Part shown: piece by piece, positions 55,801 through 63,897 of the stretch | How positions within the stretch are numbered: the first letter of the stretch is position 1 | Layout: every line of letters begins with the position of its first letter | NCBI GenBank assembly: GCA_020436935.1 | Contig: JAGQWX010000019.1 | Location: forward strand, 18,554-82,553 | Length of the DNA stretch: 64,000 nt | From: Saprospiraceae bacterium | GTDB taxonomy: Bacteria; Bacteroidota; Bacteroidia; Chitinophagales; Saprospiraceae | Reading direction: 5' to 3' | Program-made: the position numbers and the translations under genes | The notes under the pieces: model-generated | The model's database searches: none | Told to the model about the DNA's origin: nothing | Seen by the model: the letters and a program-made list of their open reading frames with translations, nothing else

Positions 55801-58258
55801 AAGAAAACTGACTGCAAAGCTCGCTTCAAAGAAAGCATGGTATAAAGTTGTTGAAGGTTTACAACAAAACCGCTCTTTAAGGCAGCATTTAGATGCTTGG
55901 GTAATGGCAGTAAAGAAAATTGGTAAGACCGGAAAAGGAAAAAGAGCAATGAAGTTTCGGAAAATTGCTCAACAAGAAATGGAACATTGCAAAGATTCAG
56001 TGCCTTGTTGGATTATGCCTTTATACAAGGTTGCGGAAACGATACAACCTGAACAAGAAATGTACGATTATGTAATTATTGATGAGGCAAGTCAACTTGG
56101 GCCTGATGCGATATTCTTGCTCTATATTACAAAGAATATTATAATCGTTGGAGATGACAAGCAGACTTCACCTGAATATGTTGGTGTGGACGCAAACACC
56201 ATGACACCTCACATAAAGCGTCATCTAAATGGAATCCCGTTTTCTGATTATTACGGTACGGAATTTAGCTTTTTCGACCATGCTAAATTTTTCTGTGATG
56301 GGGTTACCGTTCTTAGAGAACATTTCAGATGTATGCCTGAAATAATTGAATTTTCAAATCGTCATTTTTATGCCCCTGATGGAAAAGGGCTTTATCCACT
56401 TAAACAATATTCAGAAAATCGTCTTAAACCATTGGTTGCACAGTTTTGTTCCAATGGCTACACAGAAGGCAGAGGCGCAGGAATTATAAATGAGCCAGAG
56501 GCAAATCAAATTGCTGAAACAATAGGGAAGTTAGTCGAAGACGAAAACTATAGTGGGAAGTCAATTGGAGTGATTACCCTTCAAGGAAATCAACAAGCAA
56601 ATGTGATTGAAAACCTACTCCTGAAAAGAATTGGAGAAAAGGAATTTCATAAACGTAAAATTGTTTGTGGGAACTCTTCATCCTTTCAGGGTGACGAAAG
56701 GGATATTATCTTTTTAAGCTTGGTAACAGCTCACAATCACAATAGGTCAGCATTTGTTAAACCAGAAGACGAAAGACGGTTCAATGTTGCTGTAAGTCGA
56801 GCCAAAGAGCAGATTTATTTATTCCATTCGGTGCAATTGGACGATTTGAGTAATACAAATGATTTACGGTACAAACTATTAGACCATTTCAAAAATTACA
56901 CCTCTTATCAACCGATTTTCAACACCCAAATAGAAAGGCGAATGGGTACACAACCTGAGCCTTTCGACAGTTGGTTTGAAGTTGACGTTTACAACGATAT
57001 TGTACGGAACCAACTTAGTATTATACCTCAATACGAAGTGGCGAAAGGTCGATATAAGATTGATATGGTTGCTCTATTACCTGATGGAACTAAAATAGCC
57101 ATAGAATGTGATGGTGATAAATGGCATGGCCCCGAACAGCATCAAAATGACATAATGCGCCAAAAAGTACTTGAAAGATGCGGTTGGCAGTTCTTCAGAG
57201 TTCGTGGCTATGAATATTACACCAATAGAGAGAAAGCTTTAGAACCCCTTTGGAACATGATTCCTGTATTTGAAGAAAAAGAGATACAACCCATTTCAGA
57301 TCATGGCTATCAGGAATCTAATATTCAACAGGAAAAAGAAGTAAGAACGGATGATTTATTAGATGCGCAATGTTCAGATTTGGTCATTGACACAAATGAT
57401 GAAGAAACTCCGACAGAACATTTTGAGCAAGTTGCTTCAAGTCTAAGAACAGATAAAATACTTCGATACTTCAACCTCTTTAAATCAGGTACATATATTC
57501 TGACGGATAAAGAGCCATTGGAAGCTGATTATGTAATTCCAATACAAGAAATTTACCAGACAGGTTTTCTTCTGCAATGCTATAAATCAGGTCATGTGAA
57601 TAAAGTCCATATTCCAATACTTCTTTCAAGGAGAATTGGGAAAGAATATATGAATGGATTGAATAAAGATGGGGAATTGGTGCATATCGAAGCTGTTGAA
57701 ACTGAGAAAATCATTGGCATCTACTTCAATGAGAATGGTCGTAGAAAATTCAAAGCACATTTGACCGAAAATATTTCGACACGGGAGCAACTACACCTAC
57801 AAGGCTACAAAGTAATATACAATGATTTTGATCAAATAGATTACAATGTCTTGCCTTTAGATATCTACAATGACATCAGTCGATTAGTATTCCAAAGCTT
57901 TACTGCCAACGGAAAACCAGTTGATAATAATTATTACGAATCTGAATGGTCTATAATAAAACGGCATTCGAAAAAAAACCAAGAACCAGAAGTAGAACGA
58001 ATAGAATTCATTCCAAACTCGCTCTTTGACAATAGGGTCGAACTTAATAGTACAGTTAAAATCAAATTCCTAGGTAATGAAAAGGAATTGAAAGTGAAAT
58101 TGGTGGACTATCCTACTAATGGTGCTGAAATTATTGATGGAGTGCAAATTGTAAATATTATGAAGCCTTTAGCTACTTCAATAAAAGGTAGAACAATTGG
58201 AGACAGGGTGACAATAGGCGACACAAACAGTGAAGTTGAAATAATTGAAATTTTTTAG
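52862..58258 (+). CDS. Giant SF1 helicase with C-terminal Vsr/DUF559-type nuclease domain
   Basis: 1798 residues with a GTG start 25 bases after the attC-like element. The N-terminal 390 residues are helical and unassigned. Walker A is GPPGTGKSHTIANL (Gly401-Ser408), Walker B is YVIIDEASQLG (Asp1074, Glu1075), followed by VGDDKQTSP, LREHFRCMPEI and RRFNVAVSRAKEQIYLF near residue 1305: an Upf1/Dna2-like superfamily 1 helicase. The 600 or so residues between the two Walker motifs are an insertion with long charged coiled-coil helices (residues 440-1000). At 1380-1470 comes a PD-(D/E)xK-like nuclease with Asp1401, Glu1415 and Asp1417 (KIAIECDGDKWHGPEQHQND), as in Vsr/DUF559 domains. The last 320 residues are not recognised. 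Such fusions are frequent in defence islands; a role against phage or plasmids is inferred. Confidence 0.92.
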   Translation: MKKDKYLQIFNYLKEFSKLRSNPVRDIEAQETQYPEKFWLDDIPENELFENIIRSDFNEDNDYWLKVRKPKEPTKPEFSKLTENLEKWIDKPTLLNEEDEPKLKESLEINGETLSIENFPELEKELQQYIHKKWIDDLIEYNEKLKAYRIEHEKYEKLNSVYKQLFRIFNKTQQFGEEYELVVGVGLLNFKENDERPKIFRHILTQRVDINFEYSQKDSHIFVSPNLESTPQIETDSILDLFDQFDSQNIIDAEKAVENYIKEKNIETIFSNTGDALQMFAERVSPDGSYNHLIEKPNRTPSKPNITFSPALLLRKRNTQSFTALYEKILENIENGEDSLEIPTINDLIGIHPNIEDDNSLSDNSVNSSQIEPIFFPKEYNDEQLEIVEKAKRNNKVLVQGPPGTGKSHTIANLICHLLANGKKVLITAYTKRALEVLKGKLPPEFQDLAVNLLSGDSSSIQDLESSVNAINDELSRANLTQYQLQIDEFEKDLKNTRESIAETSNSLVKIKEKATRKQEVNEKYKGTLTEIAENLERDTPLFEWYEDDFSNIENNELLSRLTEFIQLYENYKQIETDEFDFEIPDTNKLLTANQLREYSTLIAKLSNGSFPKDANLKISCSDFEQLFQHLNNLQNFYKEVDKFQIDFASSVIESFLKGKNQEWLQILNQSKSVLEKFEKYDLRQIDKDIEVSYPQDKSLKQLKNDAQVLLTYLNEGNPLSGFTFSIKKAFLPREIKERLYFIEAVRVNGSPCDTIEEYETVLKDISFHQDFIELSEIWGKEEPKGNLLFKKISFFKQIHFEVLRLSKLIEEAKAVKLAIESISNLQIKLFDNEGLKTSFLKAEYSKLKESISEFEELINQSTAYLNNFVPKGYHPIKENIIEAYNNLDFHTYEELLNRIEKLAYGKENFLNFRNLRSELYFKIPSTIKLVEDDSFSAKGVENLKQAIYFRNAQHQLEELMDVNYENQLIQNLSELERKERKLTAKLASKKAWYKVVEGLQQNRSLRQHLDAWVMAVKKIGKTGKGKRAMKFRKIAQQEMEHCKDSVPCWIMPLYKVAETIQPEQEMYDYVIIDEASQLGPDAIFLLYITKNIIIVGDDKQTSPEYVGVDANTMTPHIKRHLNGIPFSDYYGTEFSFFDHAKFFCDGVTVLREHFRCMPEIIEFSNRHFYAPDGKGLYPLKQYSENRLKPLVAQFCSNGYTEGRGAGIINEPEANQIAETIGKLVEDENYSGKSIGVITLQGNQQANVIENLLLKRIGEKEFHKRKIVCGNSSSFQGDERDIIFLSLVTAHNHNRSAFVKPEDERRFNVAVSRAKEQIYLFHSVQLDDLSNTNDLRYKLLDHFKNYTSYQPIFNTQIERRMGTQPEPFDSWFEVDVYNDIVRNQLSIIPQYEVAKGRYKIDMVALLPDGTKIAIECDGDKWHGPEQHQNDIMRQKVLERCGWQFFRVRGYEYYTNREKALEPLWNMIPVFEEKEIQPISDHGYQESNIQQEKEVRTDDLLDAQCSDLVIDTNDEETPTEHFEQVASSLRTDKILRYFNLFKSGTYILTDKEPLEADYVIPIQEIYQTGFLLQCYKSGHVNKVHIPILLSRRIGKEYMNGLNKDGELVHIEAVETEKIIGIYFNENGRRKFKAHLTENISTREQLHLQGYKVIYNDFDQIDYNVLPLDIYNDISRLVFQSFTANGKPVDNNYYESEWSIIKRHSKKNQEPEVERIEFIPNSLFDNRVELNSTVKIKFLGNEKELKVKLVDYPTNGAEIIDGVQIVNIMKPLATSIKGRTIGDRVTIGDTNSEVEIIEIF

Positions 58259-58295
58259 ATAAATATCATGTCACACTTGAAAAAAAGCACGAAAA

Positions 58296-58355
58296 CAACA
58301 CAGGCTATGAAGTACATGCCTCCTAACGTCGGCACGTCACATAGCCGAACCGTTG
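58296..58355 (+). repeat. Short nested hairpin after the helicase gene, attC-like layout
   Basis: GGCTATG (58303-58309) pairs with CATAGCC (58340-58346), and outside it CAAC (58296-58299) pairs with GTTG (58352-58355), leaving unpaired spacer bases on both sides as in the element at 52702. The cores are only partial matches to RYYYAAC/GTTRRRY (the right one reads GTTGATC). The rest of the gap to 58536 has no gene or clear promoter. Confidence 0.35.
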
Positions 58356-58536
58356 ATCTCGTCCGAATGGCAGAAAGTTATAAATAAGAAAATTATTCCT
58401 CCCACCCACGGACAATCGTCCAATTACGGACATTAGCCCTTCGGTAAAAATTTCATAAACATTTGATAATCAATACTATGCGGTTTTGGCACGGTGATGG
58501 TTCTATTTCTGGCATATTAAGTTATGCAAATAAATC

Positions 58537-59778
58537 ATGGATAGAGCAATACCGAAGAAATTCTGGACCACACAAAAAATCATATACATAGCAGGAGGCG
58601 CTTTGCTGGCTTCATTTCTTGTTTATCAAATCTTTTTTGCGGATAAAAGGAGCAAGTTGAATGTCGACTCAGAAAAACTTACCATCTCGGATGTCACCAA
58701 GGGCACTTTCGATGAATTCATCATTGTGCAGGGGGTGGTGCAGCCACTAAAAACCATCCAGCTGGATGCCATCGTCGGTGGTTATGTGACCCAAAAGCTG
58801 GTAGAAGGCGGCAACATGGTGAAGGCTGGTGAAACCATACTAAAGCTCGAAAACCAGCAGCTGAAGCTCAACTTCCTCCAGTCGGAAACAGAGGCGAGCA
58901 GATTGGTCAACGACCTGCAGAACACTAGACAAAGATTGAAGGTCGAGCGCTTCACATTACAGAAAACGCTCAGCGATTTGGATTTCCAGATAGCCCAGGC
59001 CAAGGACAACTATGAAAGATTTCAGAAGTTGACAGGCTCAAGCCTCGTATCTGACATGGATTACCAGAAAGCCAAAAGAGATTATGAGCGGCTCGTCAAA
59101 CAGCGCGAAATTGAAATCGAATCCCAGAAATATCAGGAAGAAAATGCGGGCCTTCAGATCAAACAACTCGAAGGTACGCTGATCCGCACCCAGAAAAACG
59201 TCGATCTCTGGAGACAAACCCTCGAAAATCTGGTCGTCAAAGCACCCGTTTCCGGTTTACTCTCGTCTATCAATGTAGAAATAGGCAGCAACATCAACCA
59301 GGGACAAAACATTGGCCAGATCGATGACATGAATGGATTCAAAATGCACGCAGACATAGATGAACACTACATCACTAGAATATTCGTAGGTCTCCCAGTA
59401 AGATTTGAATTCAACAGCAAAGAATACGCCATGGAGATCAGCAAGATATACCCCGAAGTAACCAATGGCCGGTTTGGTGTGGACATGACTTTCCGCGAAG
59501 CTACTCCCGATGGCATTCGCAGGGGTCAGTCTTCACCCATCCGAGTCGAGCTTGGAGAAGCCCAGCAGGCTGTACTTTTGCCCATCGGCGGCTTTTTCTC
59601 CGACACCGGGGGCAATTGGGTCTATGTGATGGAGGAGGGCAGAGCTGTGAAGCGCAACATCACTCTGGGCAGAAGAAATCCGCAGTTTTATGAAGTGCTG
59701 GAGGGCTTGAATCCGGGGGATAAGGTGATTACGAGTTCGTATGCGAATTTTGGGGATAAGGAGGTACTTGTTTTTTAG
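58537..59778 (+). CDS. MacA/HlyD-like periplasmic adaptor of an ABC exporter
   Basis: 413 residues. One N-terminal transmembrane anchor (residues 12-32) is followed by a beta-barrel and split lipoyl domain (KTIQLDAIVGGYVTQKLV with GDxV-like NMVKAGETILKLE, and VVKAPVSGLLSSINVEIGS), a long coiled-coil hairpin (residues 105-220) and a C-terminal membrane-proximal domain. This is the membrane fusion protein family that links an inner-membrane exporter to an outer-membrane channel. The ATPase and permease genes of a MacB-like transporter follow, though a four-helix-bundle gene on the other strand separates them. The exported substrate is unknown. Confidence 0.92.
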   Translation: MDRAIPKKFWTTQKIIYIAGGALLASFLVYQIFFADKRSKLNVDSEKLTISDVTKGTFDEFIIVQGVVQPLKTIQLDAIVGGYVTQKLVEGGNMVKAGETILKLENQQLKLNFLQSETEASRLVNDLQNTRQRLKVERFTLQKTLSDLDFQIAQAKDNYERFQKLTGSSLVSDMDYQKAKRDYERLVKQREIEIESQKYQEENAGLQIKQLEGTLIRTQKNVDLWRQTLENLVVKAPVSGLLSSINVEIGSNINQGQNIGQIDDMNGFKMHADIDEHYITRIFVGLPVRFEFNSKEYAMEISKIYPEVTNGRFGVDMTFREATPDGIRRGQSSPIRVELGEAQQAVLLPIGGFFSDTGGNWVYVMEEGRAVKRNITLGRRNPQFYEVLEGLNPGDKVITSSYANFGDKEVLVF

Positions 59779-59781
59779 CTG

Positions 59782-59820
59782 TTAGGGCTTAGGTTTTAGG
59801 TTTTAGGTTTTAGGACTTAG
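59782..59820 (+). repeat. TTTTAGG low-complexity repeat, left flank of the first S23 gene
   Basis: GGCTTAGGTTTTAGG and further GTTTTAGG units of 7 bases run from just after the adaptor stop codon. An inverted version lies at 60272-60304 on the other side of the S23 gene. Confidence 0.8.
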
Positions 59821-59834
59821 ATTATTGGGCTTAT

Positions 59835-60203
59835 TTAGTTATTTGTAATTCGAAAATTTAATTTCTCAATGAAAGAGTTTATCATTTTTCTTATTTCGAT
59901 AATCAATAAAGTGAGGTCCTCATATACTTCATCTGAAATGTACATTAAGTCTTTAGCCAACAATATTTGGTATTCAAGTTCAGCTGCTGAACCCATAGCA
60001 ATTGAAAGAAATCGTTTTAATTCTTTATCACTATTCCTACCACAACCTTCAGAGATATTGGCTGGAATTGAAGATGCTGAACGTCGCATTTGGTTTGTAA
60101 GGCCATATTTTTCAAAACTTGGAAATTCAGTGGTTATAGAATAAATATTTAGTGTTAACTGATGGCTTTTTTGCCAGATAAGCAAATTCTTAAAATCAAT
60201 CAT
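59835..60203 (-). CDS. Four-helix bundle protein (S23/IVP family), first copy
   Basis: 122 residues from the ATG at 60203 (a TTG seven codons upstream is less likely). The family pattern is complete: FKNLLIWQKSHQLTLNIY at the start, YGLTNQMRRSASSIPANISEG in two pieces in the middle (residues 35-55), then ELKRFLSIAMGSAAELEYQI. These proteins were first seen encoded inside intervening sequences of 23S rRNA genes in Leptospira and Coxiella and are found in many copies in some Bacteroidota; their role is not known. The gene runs against the exporter operon that surrounds it and is bounded by inverted TTTTAGG-type repeats, as if it had been inserted. Confidence 0.92.
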   Translation of the reverse strand: MIDFKNLLIWQKSHQLTLNIYSITTEFPSFEKYGLTNQMRRSASSIPANISEGCGRNSDKELKRFLSIAMGSAAELEYQILLAKDLMYISDEVYEDLTLLIIEIRKMINSFIEKLNFRITNN

Positions 60204-60271
60204 AGGGTACAAAATTTGAATCAAAAATAAATAAAATTAAAGTAAAGTTTTAGGGGTAAGTTTAAAAATAT

Positions 60272-60304
60272 CTAAAACCTAAACCCTAATACCTAAAACC
60301 TAAA
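60272..60304 (+). repeat. CCTAAAA low-complexity repeat, right flank of the first S23 gene
   Basis: CTAAAACCTAAACCCTAAT and then ACCTAAAACCTAAAG, the reverse complement form of the repeat at 59782-59820, ending 7 bases before the ATPase start codon. Confidence 0.8.
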
Positions 60305-60311
60305 GTAGAAC

Positions 60312-60989
60312 ATGATAGTCGTAAAAAATTTACAAAAAATCTTCACCACCGAAGAAGTAGAAACCACCGCCCTCAATGGCATCGATATGGAAATCAAAGA
60401 CGGCGAATTTGTGGCCATTATGGGCCCCTCAGGATGTGGAAAATCAACATTGCTGAATATTTTGGGTCTGCTCGACAACCCAAGTGAAGGAAGCTACGTC
60501 TTCTATGAAACTGAGGTGGCAAAGATGTCGGAAAGACAAAGGGCGCAGCACCGCAAAGGCAATATTGGATTTGTATTCCAGAGCTTCAATCTCATTGATG
60601 AATTGACGGTTTTTGAGAATGTTGAATTGCCGTTGTTGTACCTCAAAATCCCTGCAGCAGAAAGGAAAGTTAAGGTAGAAGCTGCTTTGGAACGCATGAA
60701 TATGATGCACCGACGCAATCACTTTCCGCAGCAATTATCAGGGGGACAGCAACAAAGGGTGGCTATTGCCAGAGCTGTGGTTGCAAAGCCCAAACTCATC
60801 CTCGCTGACGAACCTACGGGTAACCTGGATTCTGCAAATGGCGAAGATGTAATGAAGCTTTTACAAGAGCTCAACAACGAAGGAACGACCATCGCTATGG
60901 TGACGCACTCGCCTTATGATGCGGGTTTTGCACACAGGGTGATCAACTTGTTTGATGGTAAAATTGTGACGGAGAATTTTCATGTTTAA
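60312..60989 (+). CDS. ABC transporter ATP-binding protein (LolD/MacB type)
   Basis: 225 residues. Walker A is GPSGCGKSTLLNILG, the signature LSGGQQQRVAIARA, Walker B LILADEPTGNLD, and the switch His lies in VTHSPYDA. The N-terminal IFTTEEVETTALNGIDMEI is usual for the MacB/LolD group, which powers FtsX-type permeases rather than importers. With the adaptor upstream and the permease at 61466 it forms a tripartite efflux or lipoprotein/peptide export system of the inner membrane. No defects were seen. Confidence 0.95.
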   Translation: MIVVKNLQKIFTTEEVETTALNGIDMEIKDGEFVAIMGPSGCGKSTLLNILGLLDNPSEGSYVFYETEVAKMSERQRAQHRKGNIGFVFQSFNLIDELTVFENVELPLLYLKIPAAERKVKVEAALERMNMMHRRNHFPQQLSGGQQQRVAIARAVVAKPKLILADEPTGNLDSANGEDVMKLLQELNNEGTTIAMVTHSPYDAGFAHRVINLFDGKIVTENFHV

Positions 60990-61000
60990 TTAGGGAGAAA

Positions 61001-61027
61001 AGGAGATAGGAGGATGGAGATTGGAAT
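61001..61027 (+). repeat. GGAGAT purine-rich repeat, left flank of the second S23 gene
   Basis: AGGAGATAGGAGGATGGAGA followed by TTGGAAT. A pyrimidine-rich inverted version lies at 61428-61456 on the far side of the S23 gene. Confidence 0.7.
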
Positions 61028-61036
61028 TTTTTAAAT

Positions 61037-61402
61037 ATGATAAAAATGAAAATTGAGAAGTTTGAAGATTTATTGGTTTGGCAAGAGGGAATTTCCTTGA
61101 CAATTGAAATTTATCAATTATTAAAAAACTGTAATGATTTCGGATTTCGTGATCAAATACGGAGGGCTGCTTTGTCAATTCCATCAAATATTGCAGAAGG
61201 ATATGACAGACAAACCAATAAAGAGTTTGTCCAATTTTTATATATAGCTAAGGGTTCTTGTGCTGAAGTCAGAACACAATTGTATGTGGCTGAATTAATA
61301 GGCCTTATTTCTAAAGAGCAGGTCGATATTTTATTGATACAAACCAATAAAATATCGGCAATGCTGACGAATTTGATTAAAACCAGGAAAGAAAATTTTT
61401 AA
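61037..61402 (+). CDS. Four-helix bundle protein (S23/IVP family), second copy
   Basis: 121 residues (118 from the ATG at 61046, which gives the usual MKIEKFEDLLVWQ start). The family core follows: FRDQIRRAALSIPSNIAEGY, then KEFVQFLYIAKGSCAEVRTQ. It is clearly related to, but not a recent copy of, the gene at 59835. It lies in the same orientation as the exporter genes, in the gap between ATPase and permease, and again between inverted low-complexity repeats of a different sequence. Function unknown. Confidence 0.93.
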   Translation: MIKMKIEKFEDLLVWQEGISLTIEIYQLLKNCNDFGFRDQIRRAALSIPSNIAEGYDRQTNKEFVQFLYIAKGSCAEVRTQLYVAELIGLISKEQVDILLIQTNKISAMLTNLIKTRKENF

Positions 61403-61427
61403 CCACAGGATTGAAATGGGCAATTTT

Positions 61428-61456
61428 CTATCTCCCATCTCCTTCCTCCAATTTCC
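61428..61456 (+). repeat. ATCTCC pyrimidine-rich repeat, right flank of the second S23 gene
   Basis: TCTATCTCCCATCTCCTTCC then TCCAATTTC; its reverse complement resembles 61001-61027 (GGAGAT-x-GGAGGA-type words). It ends about 10 bases before the permease start codon. Confidence 0.7.
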
Positions 61457-61465
61457 AAAATAGCA

Positions 61466-63850
61466 ATGATAAAAAATTATATAAAAATCGCGTGGAGAAA
61501 CATCACCAAAAACAAAATGTACAGCGTCATCAATATTGGTGGATTGGCTGTGGGTTTGGCTGTTGCTATGTTGATAGGTTTATGGGTGTGGGATGAACTG
61601 AGTTTTAATAAATCATTTGTAAATTATGACAAACTTGGACAGGTACAGATGTACCAGACTTTCAATGGAGAAAGAGGTCCACAGTTGGCTATTCCATTGC
61701 CGTTAAAGAAGGAATTGGAGAAATATCCTGATTTTGAAGAAATATCCCTGGCCTCATGGAACAGTGAGCATATCATCGCAAATGGTGATGCAAAATTCTT
61801 TAGGAATGGGATGTATGTTGAGCCGGCTTTCACCAAAATGATGAGTCTTGAGATGACACAAGGAATACAAAATGGTCTGGACGATGTGCATGTCATTATG
61901 TTGTCGGAAAGCCTTGCCAAGTCTTTGTTTAGGGAAGAAAATCCCATCCATAAAACCATCAAAATTGACAATAAAGACGACCTCAGTGTCACCGGGGTAT
62001 ATAAGGATTTTCCTAAAAATTCTGGCTTTTCTGATGTGGGTCATTTGCTTTCATGGAAATATTATGAGGCCAGATCATCATGGGTAAAAAATTCAATGAC
62101 AGAATGGAACGATAATTCATGGCAGTGTTATGTTCAGATGGCACAAACGTCCAATCCTGAAAAAGTCCATTCCAAAATCAGGGACATTGTACTAAACAAT
62201 GTGAACAACGATAGAAAACTTGCGAATCCGGAAGTCTTCATCCATCCTATGTCTGACTGGCATTTGTACAGTGGGGTAGAAAATGGTAAAATGAGTGGGG
62301 GACGGATCCAATATGTTTGGCTATTTGGTTTTATTGGCCTTTTTGTGTTGATCCTTGCTTGCATCAATTTTATGAACCTGAGTACTGCACAAAGTGAAAA
62401 ACGCGCCAAAGAAGTGGGTATCAGAAAGGCCGTGGGATCGGTAAGGTCACAACTCATCAATCAGTTTATGAGTGAATCCATGCTGACTGTTTTCATATCC
62501 TTCCTCTTGAGTCTCCTGCTGGTTTTTGCGCTCAAACCATGGTTCAGCGATTTGGCAGGCAAGACACTCAACTTACCATATTTAAATGTCAATTTTTGGA
62601 TCATAAGCATTGCCTTTTTGGGGATGACCGGTTTGCTGGCCGGCAGTTATCCTGCCTTGTTTCTGTCCTCTTTCAATACCATTCAAACCTTGAAAGGAAA
62701 ATTGGCCCTTGGTCGTTTTGCTGCCTTGCCCAGAAAGATCATGGTTGTAACCCAGTTTACCGTTTCAGTAACATTGATAATAGGTACGATCATTATTTTA
62801 AGGCAAATTCAGTATGCTAAAAACAGGCCCTTGGGTTATGATACCAACAATCTGATATATGTGCACATGAATACTCCTGAGTTGCGTTCAGCAAATTTTG
62901 AAACCGTAAAAAGTGAGCTGATGCAAACTGGTGTGGTCGAAAATGTGAGCAAGTCAAGCAGTCCGGTCACCGATGACTGGTCCAATAATTCTGACTTTCA
63001 GTGGCAGGGAAAAGACCTGAATTCACATCCTTTGTTCAATACAGTGTCCATCAACCATGAATTTGCATCAACCGTCGGCATGGAATTCATTCAGGGGCGT
63101 GATTTTTCAAAGTCATTTGCTTCAGACAGCGCAGGCCTGATCATCAACGAGACAGCAGCCAGAGTCATGGGCTTCGAAGATCCCATTGGGCAATATGTGA
63201 CCAGAGGCGGTTTTGAAAAGTTGCAAATCATTGGTGTAGTCAAAGACATGATTACAGGATCGCCCTATGAAAATCAAAGACCATCTCTTTATTTTATTGA
63301 TAAATATTGGTACAGCTTATACACCATCAAACTTAAAGCAAGTGAGTCACCTTCTGTAGCTATTGCAAAGCTAGTTGAAGCTTTCAAAAAACTAAATCCC
63401 GGAAGCCCGTTTACCTATTCTTTTGCTGATATGGAGTACAGTAAAAAGTTCTCCTCTGAAGAAAGGATTGGCAAACTGGCAGGCTTTTTCGCCATCCTTG
63501 CCATATTCATTTCCTGTTTAGGAATTTTTGGTCTCGCCAGTTTTATTGCCGAACAAAGAACAAAGGAAATAGGGGTAAGAAAAGTATTGGGAGCAAGTGT
63601 AAGTCATTTGTGGCAATTGCTGACAAAAGATTTTCTCCAGCTGGTCATGATTTCATGTTTGATCGCCATACCTATTGCTTATTACTATTTGTCTGGCTGG
63701 TTGGATGCCTATCAATATCATACTGAAATGAGCTGGTGGATCTTCGTCGCTTCCAGTTTGGGGGCAATGGGAATTACATTATTTACGGTCAGTTTTCAGG
63801 CCATTAAAGCTTCTTTGATGAATCCGGTAAATAGCTTGAAAAGTGAGTGA
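61466..63850 (+). CDS. FtsX/MacB-type ABC transporter permease
   Basis: 794 residues. IKNYIKIAWRNITKNKMYSV and INIGGLAVGLAVAMLIGLW form the first membrane segment, followed by a MacB-like periplasmic domain (residues 50-270). Three transmembrane helices follow (near 280-300, 330-350, 375-400) with the coupling-helix motif EKRAKEVGIRKAVGS; then a second half with another membrane segment, periplasmic domain and three C-terminal helices with the repeat motif EQRTKEIGVRKVLGAS. This duplicated FtsX layout of about 800 residues is the common Bacteroidota form. It works with the ATPase at 60312 and adaptor at 58537; the substrate is unknown. Confidence 0.94.
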   Translation: MIKNYIKIAWRNITKNKMYSVINIGGLAVGLAVAMLIGLWVWDELSFNKSFVNYDKLGQVQMYQTFNGERGPQLAIPLPLKKELEKYPDFEEISLASWNSEHIIANGDAKFFRNGMYVEPAFTKMMSLEMTQGIQNGLDDVHVIMLSESLAKSLFREENPIHKTIKIDNKDDLSVTGVYKDFPKNSGFSDVGHLLSWKYYEARSSWVKNSMTEWNDNSWQCYVQMAQTSNPEKVHSKIRDIVLNNVNNDRKLANPEVFIHPMSDWHLYSGVENGKMSGGRIQYVWLFGFIGLFVLILACINFMNLSTAQSEKRAKEVGIRKAVGSVRSQLINQFMSESMLTVFISFLLSLLLVFALKPWFSDLAGKTLNLPYLNVNFWIISIAFLGMTGLLAGSYPALFLSSFNTIQTLKGKLALGRFAALPRKIMVVTQFTVSVTLIIGTIIILRQIQYAKNRPLGYDTNNLIYVHMNTPELRSANFETVKSELMQTGVVENVSKSSSPVTDDWSNNSDFQWQGKDLNSHPLFNTVSINHEFASTVGMEFIQGRDFSKSFASDSAGLIINETAARVMGFEDPIGQYVTRGGFEKLQIIGVVKDMITGSPYENQRPSLYFIDKYWYSLYTIKLKASESPSVAIAKLVEAFKKLNPGSPFTYSFADMEYSKKFSSEERIGKLAGFFAILAIFISCLGIFGLASFIAEQRTKEIGVRKVLGASVSHLWQLLTKDFLQLVMISCLIAIPIAYYYLSGWLDAYQYHTEMSWWIFVASSLGAMGITLFTVSFQAIKASLMNPVNSLKSE

Positions 63851-63887
63851 TAATTATCTAATTATCTAATTATCTAATTATCTAATT
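63851..63887 (+). repeat. TAATTATC octamer tandem repeat after the permease gene
   Basis: Four perfect copies of TAATTATC (63851-63882) and a partial fifth directly follow the stop codon. It is a third kind of low-complexity tract at a gene boundary of this operon. Confidence 0.9.
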
Positions 63888-63897
63888 GACGTATTTA

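Noticed and set aside
59782..60304. Insertion sequence around the first S23 gene
   Set aside because: No transposase; the inverted flanks are simple repeats rather than defined terminal repeats, so it is reported as a repeat-flanked gene only.
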